A DNA stretch of 64,000 bases from Priapulus caudatus (Eukaryota; Priapulida; Priapulimorpha; Priapulimorphida; Priapulidae), in contig NW_014577194.1 in NCBI RefSeq assembly GCF_000485595.1, positions 211,168-275,167 on the forward strand, in the 5' to 3' direction. The notes below the pieces were generated by a model that worked only from the letters and a program-made list of their open reading frames with translations, made no database searches and was not told the origin of the DNA. This document shows, piece after piece, positions 12,801 through 27,800 of this stretch (position 1 is the first letter of the stretch; each line of letters starts with the position of its first letter). A program made the position numbers and the translations under genes.

Positions 12801-15800
12801 TGAGGTCATCCAATGCATTGCCTGCAAACCAGACGCGCAATTAACACATTTGAGAAGCACATGTAAACACATTACTACATAATCCTAGAACAGGTCACTA
12901 ACCAAGTACGCACTAAGCAACTATTACACAAACAAAGGAAACCACGAGTCCGAGGCCGGATCCGACAATACGCTCACGCTGACAGTGTGAATCATGCAAG
13001 ACAGGACCTCTCTAGCCAATCACCTATCACTTTTACCACAACTGAAATGTCGAGATGATGATCCGAGAGAAGTACATAGCATTCACATCAAGCACACGAC
13101 TAGAGAAGCGTGTCGCGCATGCATCGCCGCAAGGCGAATCAAACGCACCTATAACGGATTCCACAGTGTCGCTAGGTGGATAGAAGGGCATAGCAAGTGC
13201 TGACATTGCTGAACCGGTGGAGCCCGGCGTGGTCGGTGGAGTACCAGATAGACTAGCCGGATTGAGATTATGCACGAGGCAGAGGTTCTGCTTGCGTTTC
13301 GCTCGCTCTCCCGGATCTAACGCGGGGTCATTGTCGATTGCTAAAATCTGCTTGCGTATACTAGCCTGTAACAGAGAAGCCCATTCATCTGTGAACAAAC
13401 AATGTTTGCAAATCTTCGCTCAATACGAGTGCGTTAAATATGAAGGCTGCTGCGGGCTGTATATCATATTACGTATTACGCACTATACAATATACTCTGT
13501 GCATGGAAGCAATCACGTACGATCCGAACGCTCACTCGGCGCTGAATCCGATAAAGTGCCAAATAATTTCATGCGTATATCGCAGACATTATGCCGTCCT
13601 TACAATGGCGATTTAGAGGTAGCGTGATACAGCTTAAAAGTCGAACTCTATGTAGTCATAATTACTCCTCCCCACACACAACAATTTACCGCACGATTGC
13701 TGCGCAATGCACAAGGTAAAAACGTTTTATTAATTGGCTTACAGTCCTTTAGGTCGATTAAGGCAAACGAGACATCTTTTAGGAATGGTCTCGCCATTAC
13801 ATAGTGGGTACGAACTTATTTAGCACATTTCATCATGTATTATACGTCTACTGCAAGGAGCTAAATATAACAAGGAGAGGAAGCGCCGCCATATCTGGCC
13901 CAGATATTTGCCATATTTGGTCATATTGGTCCAGAACAGATTAGTGTTCTATTGTCTATGGGGGACGGATCCGCACAGCCGTTTCAGCTGATTATGGTCC
14001 ATAGATGGCGTCCTTGAGGCGAAAAGCACACAGCCAATCCGCTTCCTCTCCTTGTTATATTTAGCTTCTTGCAGCAAACTAGTTATGATTGCAGCAACAC
14101 ATTTCATCATGTATTATACGTCTACTGCACCTGGGCATCTTCCCGTTCCGATCCCGGCGCTTTCTGATAGGTGGAGCCACCATCGGACGCTACACTACCA
14201 GACCGAGGCTTTCCAATTGGAGCCATGTGGAAGGTGTTAATGATGCTTTCGCTATAGCTACCCATAGGTATTGAATTCTGCAAGGCAATGTGGATTTTTC
14301 GCTCAACACACCATTTTCTAAAAACGTGTACACCAATAACCATTAAGAGAGGAAGTACAGTAGACGGAACTAATTAAATAATTTGCACATGTATTTACCT
14401 TACAACATGCTAATATTAACATGATTACTTGGATAATGAAGAACTTACTGATATTGAGTTTCCTAACGACATGCTGAAATTTATACTATTAATCAGTTGC
14501 TGGGCAGTAGTCATTGGTGTCAAGTTGTTGTTTAACTGTAGAGATTTGCTGTAATTATTCTGAAAAGAAAATAACTCAATTGTTAACACACAAAACACTG
14601 TCACTTGGTTAAAACACTGCCTCGGCAGCAGTTAGTAATCAAATCATGACAACACCACGAGTAAAAAATCATCTAATAAAAATCAGGATCAGGTGTAAAA
14701 ATAAAGAGTAAAACTAATACAACATACGAAATTAATGTATTGTTTTACTCCTGACAACAGGGCATCAAACTATTGTACACGCAAGAGACTGGCTATACAT
14801 GCCATGGATAGACAGACCAGAATTGCATGAAACAACATGATTAAGGAATGAAATGCATTACCTGGTTATTTCCATTCTGCCCACTGCCATTCATTTGAAC
14901 TGCCTTAGTGGATGGTTGATTATTGTTGTTGTTTGCTGTTTGTAATGATGACGGCAGAAAACTTGACAATGAATTGGAACAGCTCATTTCTGATAACTCT
15001 CTCTGTAGTGTCATCTCCTCTGCATAGGGAAACAGAAAGTTTTATAGAAAGGAGCCCACGTCATTGAATAATAATCTCCAGAAACTTTTAGAACACAATA
15101 ATTTTAAGGTAAAACCATTTGCAATTCACTTCAAATTGATCTTCATCTTTCGCTCTCTTCCTCGATGACACGACACTAGGGGGGGGGGGGAGACTATGTG
15201 GCCATAAACAAAGAAAAAGCATTTGCACGCACACTTTTGGACGGTTGCCAATATTTTTGTTTACCAACCAGCTGACAGCAAGAATAGTGTGCGAGCGCTC
15301 TCACTGTATATGCGTAAGGGTGTGCGTAAAACACATACTGTACATAGCATACGAAATCCGCCTTTTGTTTTTGCTTGCACTCATTCGATATTAAAGTTCA
15401 CTTTACAGGGGGTCTAAAACTACAAGGCACATATGCCAATGAGGACATAATGCTTCCGCATACTCCATATGCATAGATGACGATTTATGTAAAACCCACT
15501 AGAGTTGCTATAAATCTAGGCAGTTTTTAAGCCAAACTCTTTCATTACATTCCACAGAAACTGTTTCCCACAAATTCATGCATTATGCAACAAGGTGCAT
15601 ATTAGCATTTGATTAATTAAATAGCTCTAAATTAAGCACGGATTAAACCAACAACGGTACTGAGTTCCAACAACCGCCACAAGGGATGCACTTCATTATC
15701 CACTTAATAAGTATTTATTTACATTTATTGATTATTATTGATTTTATTTCATTAAATTTATTCGATCGATTAGAGTTCCATTTCAGTAAACAATTCTATG

Positions 15801-18800
15801 AAAGCGTGCTCTGCTACACAGAGCAGTGGAGCAAGTGTTCTAAATCACACGGTATTAAAAGATAGCAGAACATATACTGCTTACCTATGCTACATACCAA
15901 TTTTCAATATTAAAGATCAATTAGAGGTGAATATGAACTAGCATTTAGCATTATGGCACTACCCATTAAAATAAGTTTGAATGTTTTGAAATACAGTATT
16001 TATTACCCACTTACTATTACTGAACTACTATGACTGGTATGTGGGATAATGAAAACTGGTTTTTTTAACGGACAGTAACGTCAAATGCCGCATTCATGTC
16101 TTTTGTTTTATCATATTATTCGTATAAAGTGCAACTTACGATCTACATGCGCAAAGGCACAGAAGGGGCCGCGCGGACAATACCCCGTCTGCTGCATGTC
16201 GTTGCATTTCGTAGACTTGTAAATCTGCGACACGAACAAAGTCACACATCAACTAGATCACTTAGACTAAGCTTTCAAAACCATCAGCACGCGACTCTGA
16301 GATTCATCTTTTTGATTGAGATCACACGATTGACGAGTCACACATTGCTATAAACTTTGGCATGCATGGTTACCCAGCTCAGGGTTATGTATTATGGGTA
16401 AAAACCACCTTGCCACAAATAACTGTATACACATTTCTCATTAATAAAGACCTTTTTGAGACTTGCATACGCGCACTGACACGCTCGCACGCACACGCAT
16501 GCACGCACGCACACGCACACACCTCGGGGTGGAACTGCTGCTCTGTCCTCGTGTGGCAGTAGGGGCAGTTGTCACCACTCTCGCAGTTGTTGGGGTCGCC
16601 CCATTCGTCGCCGTGTTTCACGTTCGGACACGGTGTGGACCTGCGAGAGCAAAATACAACGTTACACATGCATATCACGCTCGCAATGGCCCGCCGTCTC
16701 CGCAATCGAATTAACGGCGGGGGGGGGGGGAAATTGACACACATTCAAACTTGTATGCCTTGCTGGTCACGCAAGGCAAATACTGTATAGAAGAGTCGCG
16801 TAACACAGGTTTGAGAGTGGTTACACTGTTCCGGGATGAGCAGACATTTGGGCGATAAGTGAAAGTAATAATGCACTTTTTCATTTGGGAAAGTTAGGAA
16901 CACGTTTCTTACCACCCATTCAACAAGGATTCTGCTGTTATGCTGTTTAGCCTAGCTGAAAGCAATCACACCTTTGTATTGCAAAAAAAAAGCATATGAA
17001 GATGCGGTTATAAATTATCGTTACACACCAATATTTTCTACGAAAAAAACTAACGTCTACCGTCAAAATTGATTTTGGCTGTCATGTTTCCGGAGAACAA
17101 AGTAGCGGTTTACTACCCCTGCAATAACAGTGCCCCGCGCACATACACACACACACTACACGGGAACACGCCAGCACACTGAGGAATATCACACGCTCAC
17201 AATACACTGGACTCAGGAGTTCACCATAGACTGCCATATAATTTAGCCTGTTGACTCTGGTAACAATGCCTCTGAGCCAGCTAGCCAGCACCAATTGACG
17301 CCCTATTGTTAGGAGATTAAAGTGGTCCCGTTTGCATGTTATACAGATTATAGTGAGCTCTATAGAAACCCACTACTTCCTAGCAATACTACTCCAACAT
17401 ACAGAAATCTGTTTCGAGTATATAAGTTGAAGGATACGCAGGAGTTTTTAGTGATTAAAGTGATTACGTCACCGTAAATAGTAAAAAATACAAAATAAAT
17501 TCCCACTTTTTCACAAAATATAAGCAATTCTGTTCACTTTTTATGGTTAAATTGCTGATTATACCTCATCTTTACTATGTGTCGATGTGAACATACACTT
17601 GTGACGCATACATAGCCCATAGCAAGCAATTAATGTCAGGAACACTAATATCAAATCGTCCAGGTTTTTTGGATTTTTAACTAGTTGAGAAACAATCTTA
17701 TCAGGTAAGAATTTGACGATACGTTAGTCCCGTTAGTTCTTACTTTTAATGTAAAAAAATGGCAACAAACATTTTACAAATTTTACCATAGAAAATTCGT
17801 GACGTAGTCAATTTAACGACAGTCTTCGTTTCATTTCTAGATTGCAAACCTTCCCACACCATTATTTCGTATTTTTTTACAACCAAATATTCTACCGTCT
17901 AATTACGTTCAAATCATTTCACCCTAATCCATTCATTTTCTTACCTGGCTAATTCTACTAAAATGGGTAGATTTAACAGTATTTGGCAGAACATTTCGTG
18001 CAATAGATGTATTGATTCGTAGAGGTTCTTTGCCGATATATATCAATTTATCATATTGTGCAACTGTATCCGTTACGGGATACTTTTCAAGAAAGCTTCA
18101 ACCTGACATGTTCGTGTACAAATACTGGTATTTAAATGTACACTGTGCCAAGCAATACTAAATAGACCGCTATGCTAATACTAGAAGAAAACACCAGGTG
18201 AGCACACGTACACAGCTCAGCTGTGCCCTAGGTACTTCCTCTACGCGTGACACAGCAGTTGCATTCAGGCAGCATCAGCTACTACTAGCTGCGCGTACGC
18301 TGCGTTCTGGCTATAATGAGGGTGGGGCGTAATATCATACAACCACTCCAATGTACAGTCACGATGCATTGTGTGGATGCTATAGTAACAACACACCCAC
18401 CATGCATAGCAAGGATGCCGCAACCACGACAAAGCTGCCGTGCCGTGCATTGCATAGATGCTGCAACCACAACCAGTCACCATGCGCAGTGTGGATGCTG
18501 CAACCAAAACACAGCCACCATGCACAGTGGGATGCTGCAACCACAACACAGCCACCATGCACAGTGTGGATGCTGCACGAAACACAGCCACCAGCACAGT
18601 GTAGATGCTGCAACCACAACAACAGCCACATGCACAGTGTAGATGCTGCAACCACAACACAGTCACCATGCATAGCAAGGATGCTGCAACCACAACACAG
18701 CTGCCGTGCATTGCATAGATGCTGCAACCATAACACAGTCACCATGCGCAGTGTAGATGCTGCAACCACAACACAGCACCATGCACAGTGTAGATGCTGC

Positions 18801-21800
18801 AACCACAACACAGCCACCATGCACAGTGTAGATGCTGCAACTGCAACACAGCCGACACATGCGCAGTGTAGATGCTGCAACCACAACACAGCCACCATGC
18901 ACAGTGTAGATGCTACACCAAACACGCCACCATGCAGTGTAGATGCTGCAACACAACACAGCCACCATGCGCAGTGTGGATGCTGCAACCACAACACAGC
19001 CACCATGCGCAGTGTGGATGCTGCAACACAACACACGCCACCATGCGCAGTGTGATGCTGCAAACCACAACACAGCCACCATGCCGCAGGTGTAGATGCT
19101 ACAACCACAACTGAACAAGCCACCATGCACAGTGTAGATGCTGCAACTACAACACAGCCACAGCACAGTGTAGATGCTACAACCACAACACAGCCACCAT
19201 GCGCAGTGTAGATGCTGCAACCACAACACAGCCACCATGCACAGTGTGGATGCTACAACCACAACTGAACACAGCCACCATGCACAGTGTAGATGCTGCA
19301 ACCACAACACAGCCACCATGCACAGTGTAGATGCTGCACCACAAACACAGCCACCATGCGCAGTGTGGATGCTACAACACAACTGAACACAGCCACCATG
19401 CACAGTGTAGATGCTGCAACACACAACACAGCCACCATGCGCAGTGTAGATGCTGCAACTGAACACACCACATGCACAGTGTAGATGCTGCAACCACAAC
19501 ACAGCCACCATGCACAGTGTAGATGCTGCAACCACAACACAGGCCACCATGCGCAGTGTAGATGCTGCAACCGCAACACAGCCCCATGCACAGTGTAGAT
19601 GCTGCACCGCAACACAGCACCATGCACAGTGTAGATGCTGCAACCACAACACAGCGCACCAGCCAGTGTAGATGCTGCAACTGCAACACAGCACCATGCG
19701 CAGTGTAGATGCTGCCACCGCCAACACAGCACCATGCACAGTGTAGATGCTGCAACCACAACACAGCCACCATGCCAGTGTAGATGCTACAACCAGAACA
19801 CAGCCACCATGCACAGTGTGGATGCTGCAACCACAACACAGCCACCATGCACAGTGTTGACAGCGGGTTCATAGTAGCGAACTCACATGTTTGAAATAAG
19901 ACTTATAAGACCCTTTCTGGAGATAAGACTTTTTTACGCGATTTCTGATAAGTCACCGACTATTAAGTACACTAATAACATTTATATACCAATTGCACAG
20001 CAGATTTAATTATTCCGTATTATATATACAACAATTCTTACTCTAAGTCGGAACAGTTTTATAAAACAATGTTGAAAAATGGTCCTTTGGCAAAACTAAG
20101 GACTATTAAGTACTTTTCTAAGATTTCACCAAAAATAAGTACTAATAAGGGCCTTATTTTATTTTGGCACAGTAAGTACTTATAAGACTTTGGAAGACCC
20201 GCTACGAACCATGGTGGATGCTGCAACCACAACACAGCCACCATGCACAGTGTGGATGCTACAACGCACAACACAGCCACCATGCACAGTGTGGATGCTG
20301 CAACCGCAACACAGACCACCATGCACAGTGTAGATGCTACAACCACAACACAGCCACCATGCAGTGTGGATGCTGCAACCGCAACACAGCCACCATGCAC
20401 AGTGTAGATGCTGCAACCACAACCAGCCACCATGCACACGTGCAGATGCTACAACCACAACACAGCCACCATGCGCAGTGTATATGCTGCAACCACACAC
20501 AGCCACATGCGCAGTGTAGATGCTGCAACTACAACACAGCCACCATGCGCCAGTGTGGATGCTACAACCACTTGCACTGATTCACGCTTGGGCTATCAAT
20601 TGACTTTCATATTCCTTAGAGGCTTAGTGTGCTCACACTCACATGCAGAATTTGAAACGTACACGACATAGTTTAGTACCGGTTCATATCACCCTGTGAC
20701 CTGTGTACAATTTTACACATTTAAACTCTGCCCTAAATAAATGATGATTTGCTAATTAAAATGCGAAATGTTAAACGACGTTAGACAAAAGTCCTGAACA
20801 TTCACAGGCATTCAGCATTAAGCATTTCAATAGGTTCAAGTGCTAGAATGATTCTCACAGGCACTGACACCTGAACATTTGTAAATGCATGTCTGAAACA
20901 CATAACAGGGGGAGCGTAGTAACAACACAACATTCGACGAATTTCAGTTCAAATTTGAAACTGCAATTTTAGATGTGTCGATCACAGCAATTTTCTACAT
21001 ATATGTCTCAGTACACCTAAAGGAAATAACAGCTAAAGACTAAACATAGTTTTGGATTAAACTTTCAATTTAAATCGCAGGATGTACCCGTTGCATATAC
21101 GCCATCAGTATTACTGTTTGCAAATAAACACTACACTCAAACGTTTTGTTTGCATGTGCTGCACAGATAAAAAACTTGTTTCATATTTTGTACCACGTTT
21201 TCTGAATTATTGGCCTTATTCAAAAATGTTTGTGGTAATTGCATCTTATTTGTGCAGTTATCGATTATGATTAACCAACTTGGATTTTTAAAAGCAATAG
21301 ATTTTATCATATAGCGTTTAGGTAACTATTCAATACACCCCTAGTTGAATGCAAACAAAGCAAAGTGTGTAAACTATAAACATTAGATACTGTACACCAT
21401 CTAATGTTTATATTCTCATAATAATAGTACATACAATAAACAAAATACCAACGTTTTTTCATTACAACACTTACCTGTACTTGAATTTCTTAGGACTTCG
21501 CCTACGGTCTCTACTGTTGTGGTACTGTGGGCAGGCATAGCCCTGCCTGCATAACCGAGGTGGCCGTTTGCACAGTTCAGTCTTGTAACAAGCCAGCACA
21601 TAGTTTGTATCTGAAACACAGAGAATTAGTAAACATTAGTCACAGAACACAAATGCTAAAATTACGCACCTACTTATTCTGTATGACAGTATGAATACCA
21701 GTCAGCTGCGAGCAAGATAGAAAGGCAGGTACATGCAAATACTGTTCCAACACATATTTGCAAGTTGTAGCACTTCAATAACCTACTCATTATTAGATTA

Positions 21801-24800
21801 GATTAGAGTTATTTATTTAACACCACCGAGTGCATGTATTTACTATTATAAGTATACAACAGGTACAAAGGAGGACCTATAATAACAACAGAATAACAAT
21901 AGCAATATTATTATAATTGTTTCAGTATTTTTCAGTCAACAAGGATTGCTCATTTCTGATACCTGTTATTGAGTAATTTCCCAATTTTTATTACCCACTA
22001 TTTTTAATGCACTAGTACTCTCACAAATTCAGCGGAACAAAAAGAACTAACAATACCTCTAACTGGCGAGATAAGTGGCTAAACTACTAAGTGAGTACTA
22101 TGAAAGGACCGCAATTCTCTTGGAATCACTTCCTGATTCTTATCCCGGCACGTCTTATAGTATGCTCTCTCACATGCCAGCACTATGTAATCATTCAGCA
22201 CATTGAATCCCCTTGTTCTCTGATAAAAGCATAGTTTATGGTTCGTGTATTAAGTGCTGTAAGTGGGAAATATTGAGGTCAATGCTACATAACGTAGTCG
22301 TTAACCTACAACACATATATCGTCAATCACATAAGGGGGCTGTGATTTTAAAACGAACTGATTTTTATAAAACAAGAGCCGCAGAGCGTCTGGGCTCATC
22401 TGGGGTCTGTTGCTACGGTTATGAACGTACAATTTCAGTCGTGCGTAGTGACACATTTGTTAGGNNNNNNNNNNNNNNNNNNNNNNNNNAGAAACTACGT
22501 GTGTGTGCACATGACTATAGCTAGGAGGAAAATAATCTCCTTCCTCTTAGCGAGACTAGTTAGTTTTCCACAGTGCAGAGTATTTATCTAAGCAGCGGAG
22601 GGTAGTCCATTGGTCTGCAGAACTGAGTCCAAGAGCGGTATCCAAGAGCCGACTTCAGTTGCAGGCAGTAATTCTAATACCATATACTAAAGTAGTAAAA
22701 AAAATTGGACAATCACAGAACTTGCGCGGTATCAGTGTGTATATTAACCTTCACACGTGTACTTTTTCGTGCACTAAGCCGATTGATTTGGCTAGTACGA
22801 GGAAATTCATACAGAAGGCGGTAATTCCTAACAGCAGAGCACGAAATACGGTCACTACCCCTGTCAGATTTATTCGGCTCGCAATCTCATCTAAAAAACT
22901 GTCATGACACGCCCACGACCTAATGGATGCCTCTTACATATCTCCTATACGTTAGAAGTTCACAGGAAATTCTAATACCCAATATAACGATTTCGTACAA
23001 ACATAACCACCTCGCACCTCGATCCCGCCGATGCTCGAGTCAAAACCTAAAATACCAATTCAAAGATGTCATGTTTTCTGACGACAACAATTAAATAAGT
23101 GGGCGTAAGCTCTGCGCTACCTTGTCAAATACTGGTGTATATGAGTGTGTAAGCAAACGGTATTTTTGGGAGTTGTAGATTAGCGCGCCTTTAAAAACTA
23201 ATAAATGAATATTATTTTCTAGTATTTTATTGTAATGCCTAATAGAAATACCCTTCACGCCAACATGCATTCTAGAAATCTGCATTCTGTTTTGCCACAT
23301 TTCTGCGTCTGTTAAGTATCAACTACATGTTGAGCCTGTAGGAACTGTGCGTTAGAGGACTTGCCTGTCAGCAGGGAGAAAGTCGCGCGTTTTCACTGTG
23401 ACGCATGACGTGTTGGACGCTGCGGGTGCAGCACCGCCTCCGGCCTCCGCCACTTGTGTAACCGCTGGCACACCGGCTGCCGTGAGTCGTCACGATTACG
23501 TCTCCCGCAAATCAGCGCCAAGACGATCAAATATCTTTTATTCCTCTCGCAGTGCTCCTTCTGCACAGGACGGTTACCGCGACAACGAGCGGCTGTCTAA
23601 ACCACTATGCGCTACTACAAACGTGTCTGTGCGCTGCAACTGGCAGACGGACCACGCGCGACCAACCTGCAGGAAGAACGCCCGCAACTGCGCGTGCGAC
23701 CCACGGCGAGCCCGACTGACCGACTTCAGCGCTGCCGCGTCCTACGAACGTGACAGCAGAAGCGCGCGCTGAGTCGGGCGAGGAGATGCCCCGATTGGGA
23801 GGCCTGGCTCGGCAACAACCTAGAGAAGGGAGCCGCAGCCTAAACGAGGATCCCAAATGGCAAGGTAGGCTCGTGCCCGTGAAGTGACCCCGCCTGTCTA
23901 TCGCGTACGATAAGTGTGGCAAGGATAAAGTGACGACTGACGCGTGCCCTCCCGAACGAGCGAGCACCTGAACGGAGGTCTGCACGGGACCGCGCGCTTG
24001 ATTGGTAATCTGACTGGCTATTGATTGGGCCAGGTGTGTTGATTGAACCGAAGACATCGCAGGACGTACCTGTGTGCAATCACATCAGTTATATTACCTG
24101 CCAGTGTGTCCAACATTCCGATCATGCAATTATGTAATATTGTGAACTCATAGTGCCAGCTTACTTGTTGCCAGAATCCAGGAAAAAAGTTCTATAATGA
24201 TACAGAGTTTTAGCGTGACAGCGTAAACTGAGAGCGTTGTCAAATGAGAGTATGTGGAAGGCACGGCAAGGAAAAAATATGCAAGTGCATGGCATACATT
24301 CGATGCAACTAGTATCAATCATTCTCGAATCCATGTGGCCATGCAGGTTTATTTTGACAACGTTGTAAGAATATAAGGGATTGAATATGACGGCTGCATA
24401 AATATCCTCATGGATGCATGCGTGCTGTCTTTACGGGTATGTAATGAGTTTCTGTACTTTAAAGTTTGAAATAATAGTGTCCGGCTAAAATCACTTCATG
24501 TTCGATTGAGCATTGTCCATCAGAAATCATGCTCTCGTTAAAGAAGCAATGCCGTTTTTTCGGTACGAATTTGATTGACAGCGTACTGACTGTAACTTAA
24601 CGGCTTCCATAATTACAAATTATTAGGATCTAATGTAGGTAAGTTGATCAGACAGAAGCAATGCACGCTTAGGGGGGGGGCACTGTAGCTTTCCAAGCAA
24701 ATGTTCATGCAATTTAGTCAAACGTTTGGCAGCATGGGCAGGTCAAACTGAGATGTGTTGGTACTTTTTAAGATAATTGTGCTTTCTCTCAGATGCCACA

Positions 24801-27800
24801 CTGTACTGGCAATTAGTAAACGCTTACAAGTGTTCTTGCAAGTTACACATTTGGGTGCGCCGTTAAATATGTAGAACGCCCTGTAACTGTTGCAACACGC
24901 TTATTGTTACCTATTCCTAAGGTTTCAGATTAGCATTTTGTTCAGCTTTCCCCGCCACTAGCTGTTAATGTTTTTTAGCTATTGACATAGTCAGATGCAG
25001 CTGTAGAATCGGCATGATCGTGCCGAGCGTCTACCGCGTCCCGTCCCGTCACAGTTGGCAGCATAATCTTTAAGCCGCTCGACGTACGGTGCCGATATTT
25101 CGGGACGTGGGGGGTAATCCGAAAACGAAGTTGGGATGTCGAAAGCTGGAGTCCAAGTCAAAGTCAAGAGGTGTAGAAAGAAGGGGGAACATTCACAATC
25201 TCTTAAACTTAAGTATAGGGAGGAAATGCAGATTGCGGCATCAAATCTTAAACGGCTCGAACCTAGGCTCGTGATAGTCGGTGTATAGCATCATGGTAGG
25301 AAAAGCCACTCCTGTGGCCGAAATTGAGGTCGACAGGTCAAAAGGTCAATGGCAGCAGGGCAGATTTTAAGACATTTTCTGCAGACATTGTCTGACGGAG
25401 GCGATTGAAAAACTTTTTTTTAGGCGTGACCTAGCATTTCATGGCTTTTGAAAGGACCATGAAATCATTCTTTGCACTGACATGCGAAGAGTAAGTGTCG
25501 GATACCTTTGACCCTCAAGAGGATGGTTAAACCATGATTTGTTGAATGTTTAACAAAGGACTGAACTGCTTTGCTATTATTAGAGCCCATACCTGTGTCA
25601 ATGTGAGGCTACAGTTGCACAGTTTAATTGCCAAAGGCAAAGGTTTGTTGAACCAATGGTTACCGCTGCCTTAACATCATATCAATTTCTAGCAGTTCTG
25701 TCTATAGCAACGCCTGCCCCTGGGCCTGAGCTGAATGATTGAACTCATTGAATGCTCGGGCATGAGGCAAAAACACGGGCAACGCTTCTAATCATAGATT
25801 TGTTTGGGCGCTGCCAAACCTGCAATGCACGTGTTAACTCACAGCTGAGCGATAATTATCACCTGCCTGACAATACTTACTTGATTTTAGCTGTACCTGA
25901 CTGTAGGATTTTCAGGAAGAGGCTAGATGTCCATCTTTGATTATTGATTACACTTGCATCGCCGCACATCTCGCGCAACTATAGGCCAGTTTAAATTAGA
26001 TGTTTATTCTCACTGTAACTTTGTTAAACGAATAGAATTTTAACTAGTTACCTATATAATATATATATATATTTCTGTTTCAATCTGAATCTTAACATAT
26101 ATCCATGTGCTATGCCGTGCGTATCGCATTTACCAACCCATTTATCGCGAACATAAGCTGTTATCATAGAATATCGTAAGAGACACTAAATATTTTGATT
26201 TCTATAAGCTGTACACTCAGGGCATAAGGAACAAAGTATTATGAGTGAGCAGTAAAAATGGCATCATCGCTGGGTTTTAAATTTTTTATATAATTAACGA
26301 GAAGAGAGAGAAGTCTAAGATAAAGAGAGAGAGTAGTAACTCTGAGACGGGACAGGAAAACGGGTGAATACGGTGTGTATGCGAGGCGTGGAAACGGGGG
26401 TAACATATAGGTCGTGCGAGATGGTGTGTCAAGGGATGGGAAGTGGAGGCCGGGGAGAGATGGAGGTAAGGGGGTGAAGTGAGAGCAAGGGGAGTGAAGT
26501 GGGAGCAGGGAGGAGGTGGGACGCAGTGGGGGAGGAGGTGGGAGAAGAAGCTCCCGCCCCTGCTAAATTATACTGGAGATCCATGCGTCATACTGTTGAA
26601 ATCTTTTATAGATAGCTTGTGAATCTATGACACAAATTCGAAGTGAAGGCAAGCATCATTTAATAAAATAATACGTCAAAAATCGCATGGGGGGAAGTAG
26701 TGAGCGTGTCCCTAACGAGATGATGTGTACGCAACTGCCGTATCTGCTGCATATCGCGGCAATGCACAGTGTGGATGCTGCAACCACAACACAGCCACCA
26801 TGCACAGTGTGGATGCTGCAACCACAACACAGCCACCATGCACAGTGTGGATGCTGCAACCACAACACAGCCACCATGCACAGTGTGGATGCTACAACCA
26901 CTTGCACTGATCACGCTTGGGCTATTCAATGACTTTCATATACTTAGTGTGCTCACACTCACAGTGCAGAATTTGAAACGTACACGACATAGTTTAGTAC
27001 CGGTTCATATCACCCTGTGGACCTGTGGTACAATTTTACACATTTAAACTCTGCCTAAATAAATGATGATGTTGCTAATTAAAATGCGAAATGTTAAACG
27101 ACGTTAGACAAAAGTGCTGAACATTCACAGGCATTCAGCATTTCAATAGGTTCAAGTGCTAGAATGATTATCACAGGCACTGACACCTGAACATTTGTAA
27201 ATACATGTCTGAAACACATAACAGGGGGAGCGTAGTACAACCACTAACATTCGACGAATTCAGTTCAAAATTTTGAAACTGCATTTTAGATGTGTCGATC
27301 ACAGCAATTTTCTACATATTGTATCAGTACACTAAAGGAAATAACAGCTAAGACTAACATAGTTTTGGATTAAACTTTCAATTTAAATCGCAGGATGTAC
27401 CCGTTGCATATACGCCATCAGTCATTACTGTTTGCAAATAACACTACACTCAAACGTTTTGTTTGCATGTGCTGGCACAGATGAAAAAACTTTTTCATAT
27501 TTTGTACCACGTTTTCTGAATTATTGCCTTATTCAAAAATGTTTGTGGTAATTGCATCTTATTTGTGCAGTTATCGATTTATGATTAACAACTTGGATTT
27601 TAAAAGCAATAATTTTATCAGTATAGCGTTTAGGTAACTATTCAATACAACCCTAGTGAATGCAAACAAAGCAAAGTGTGTAAACTATAAACATTTATAT
27701 ACTGTACACCATCTAATGTTTATATTCTCATAATAATAGTACTTACAATAAACAAATACCAACGTTTTTTCATTACACACTTACCTGTATCTGAATTTCT

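Noticed and set aside
18345-19862. Possible CRISPR-like array
   Set aside because: Units are directly tandem with no unique spacers, and the genome is animal.
18351-19872. Long His/Cys-rich reading frames on both strands over the 38-bp repeat
   Set aside because: They are translations of a stop-poor satellite, shift frame with each indel, and have no splice or family signal.
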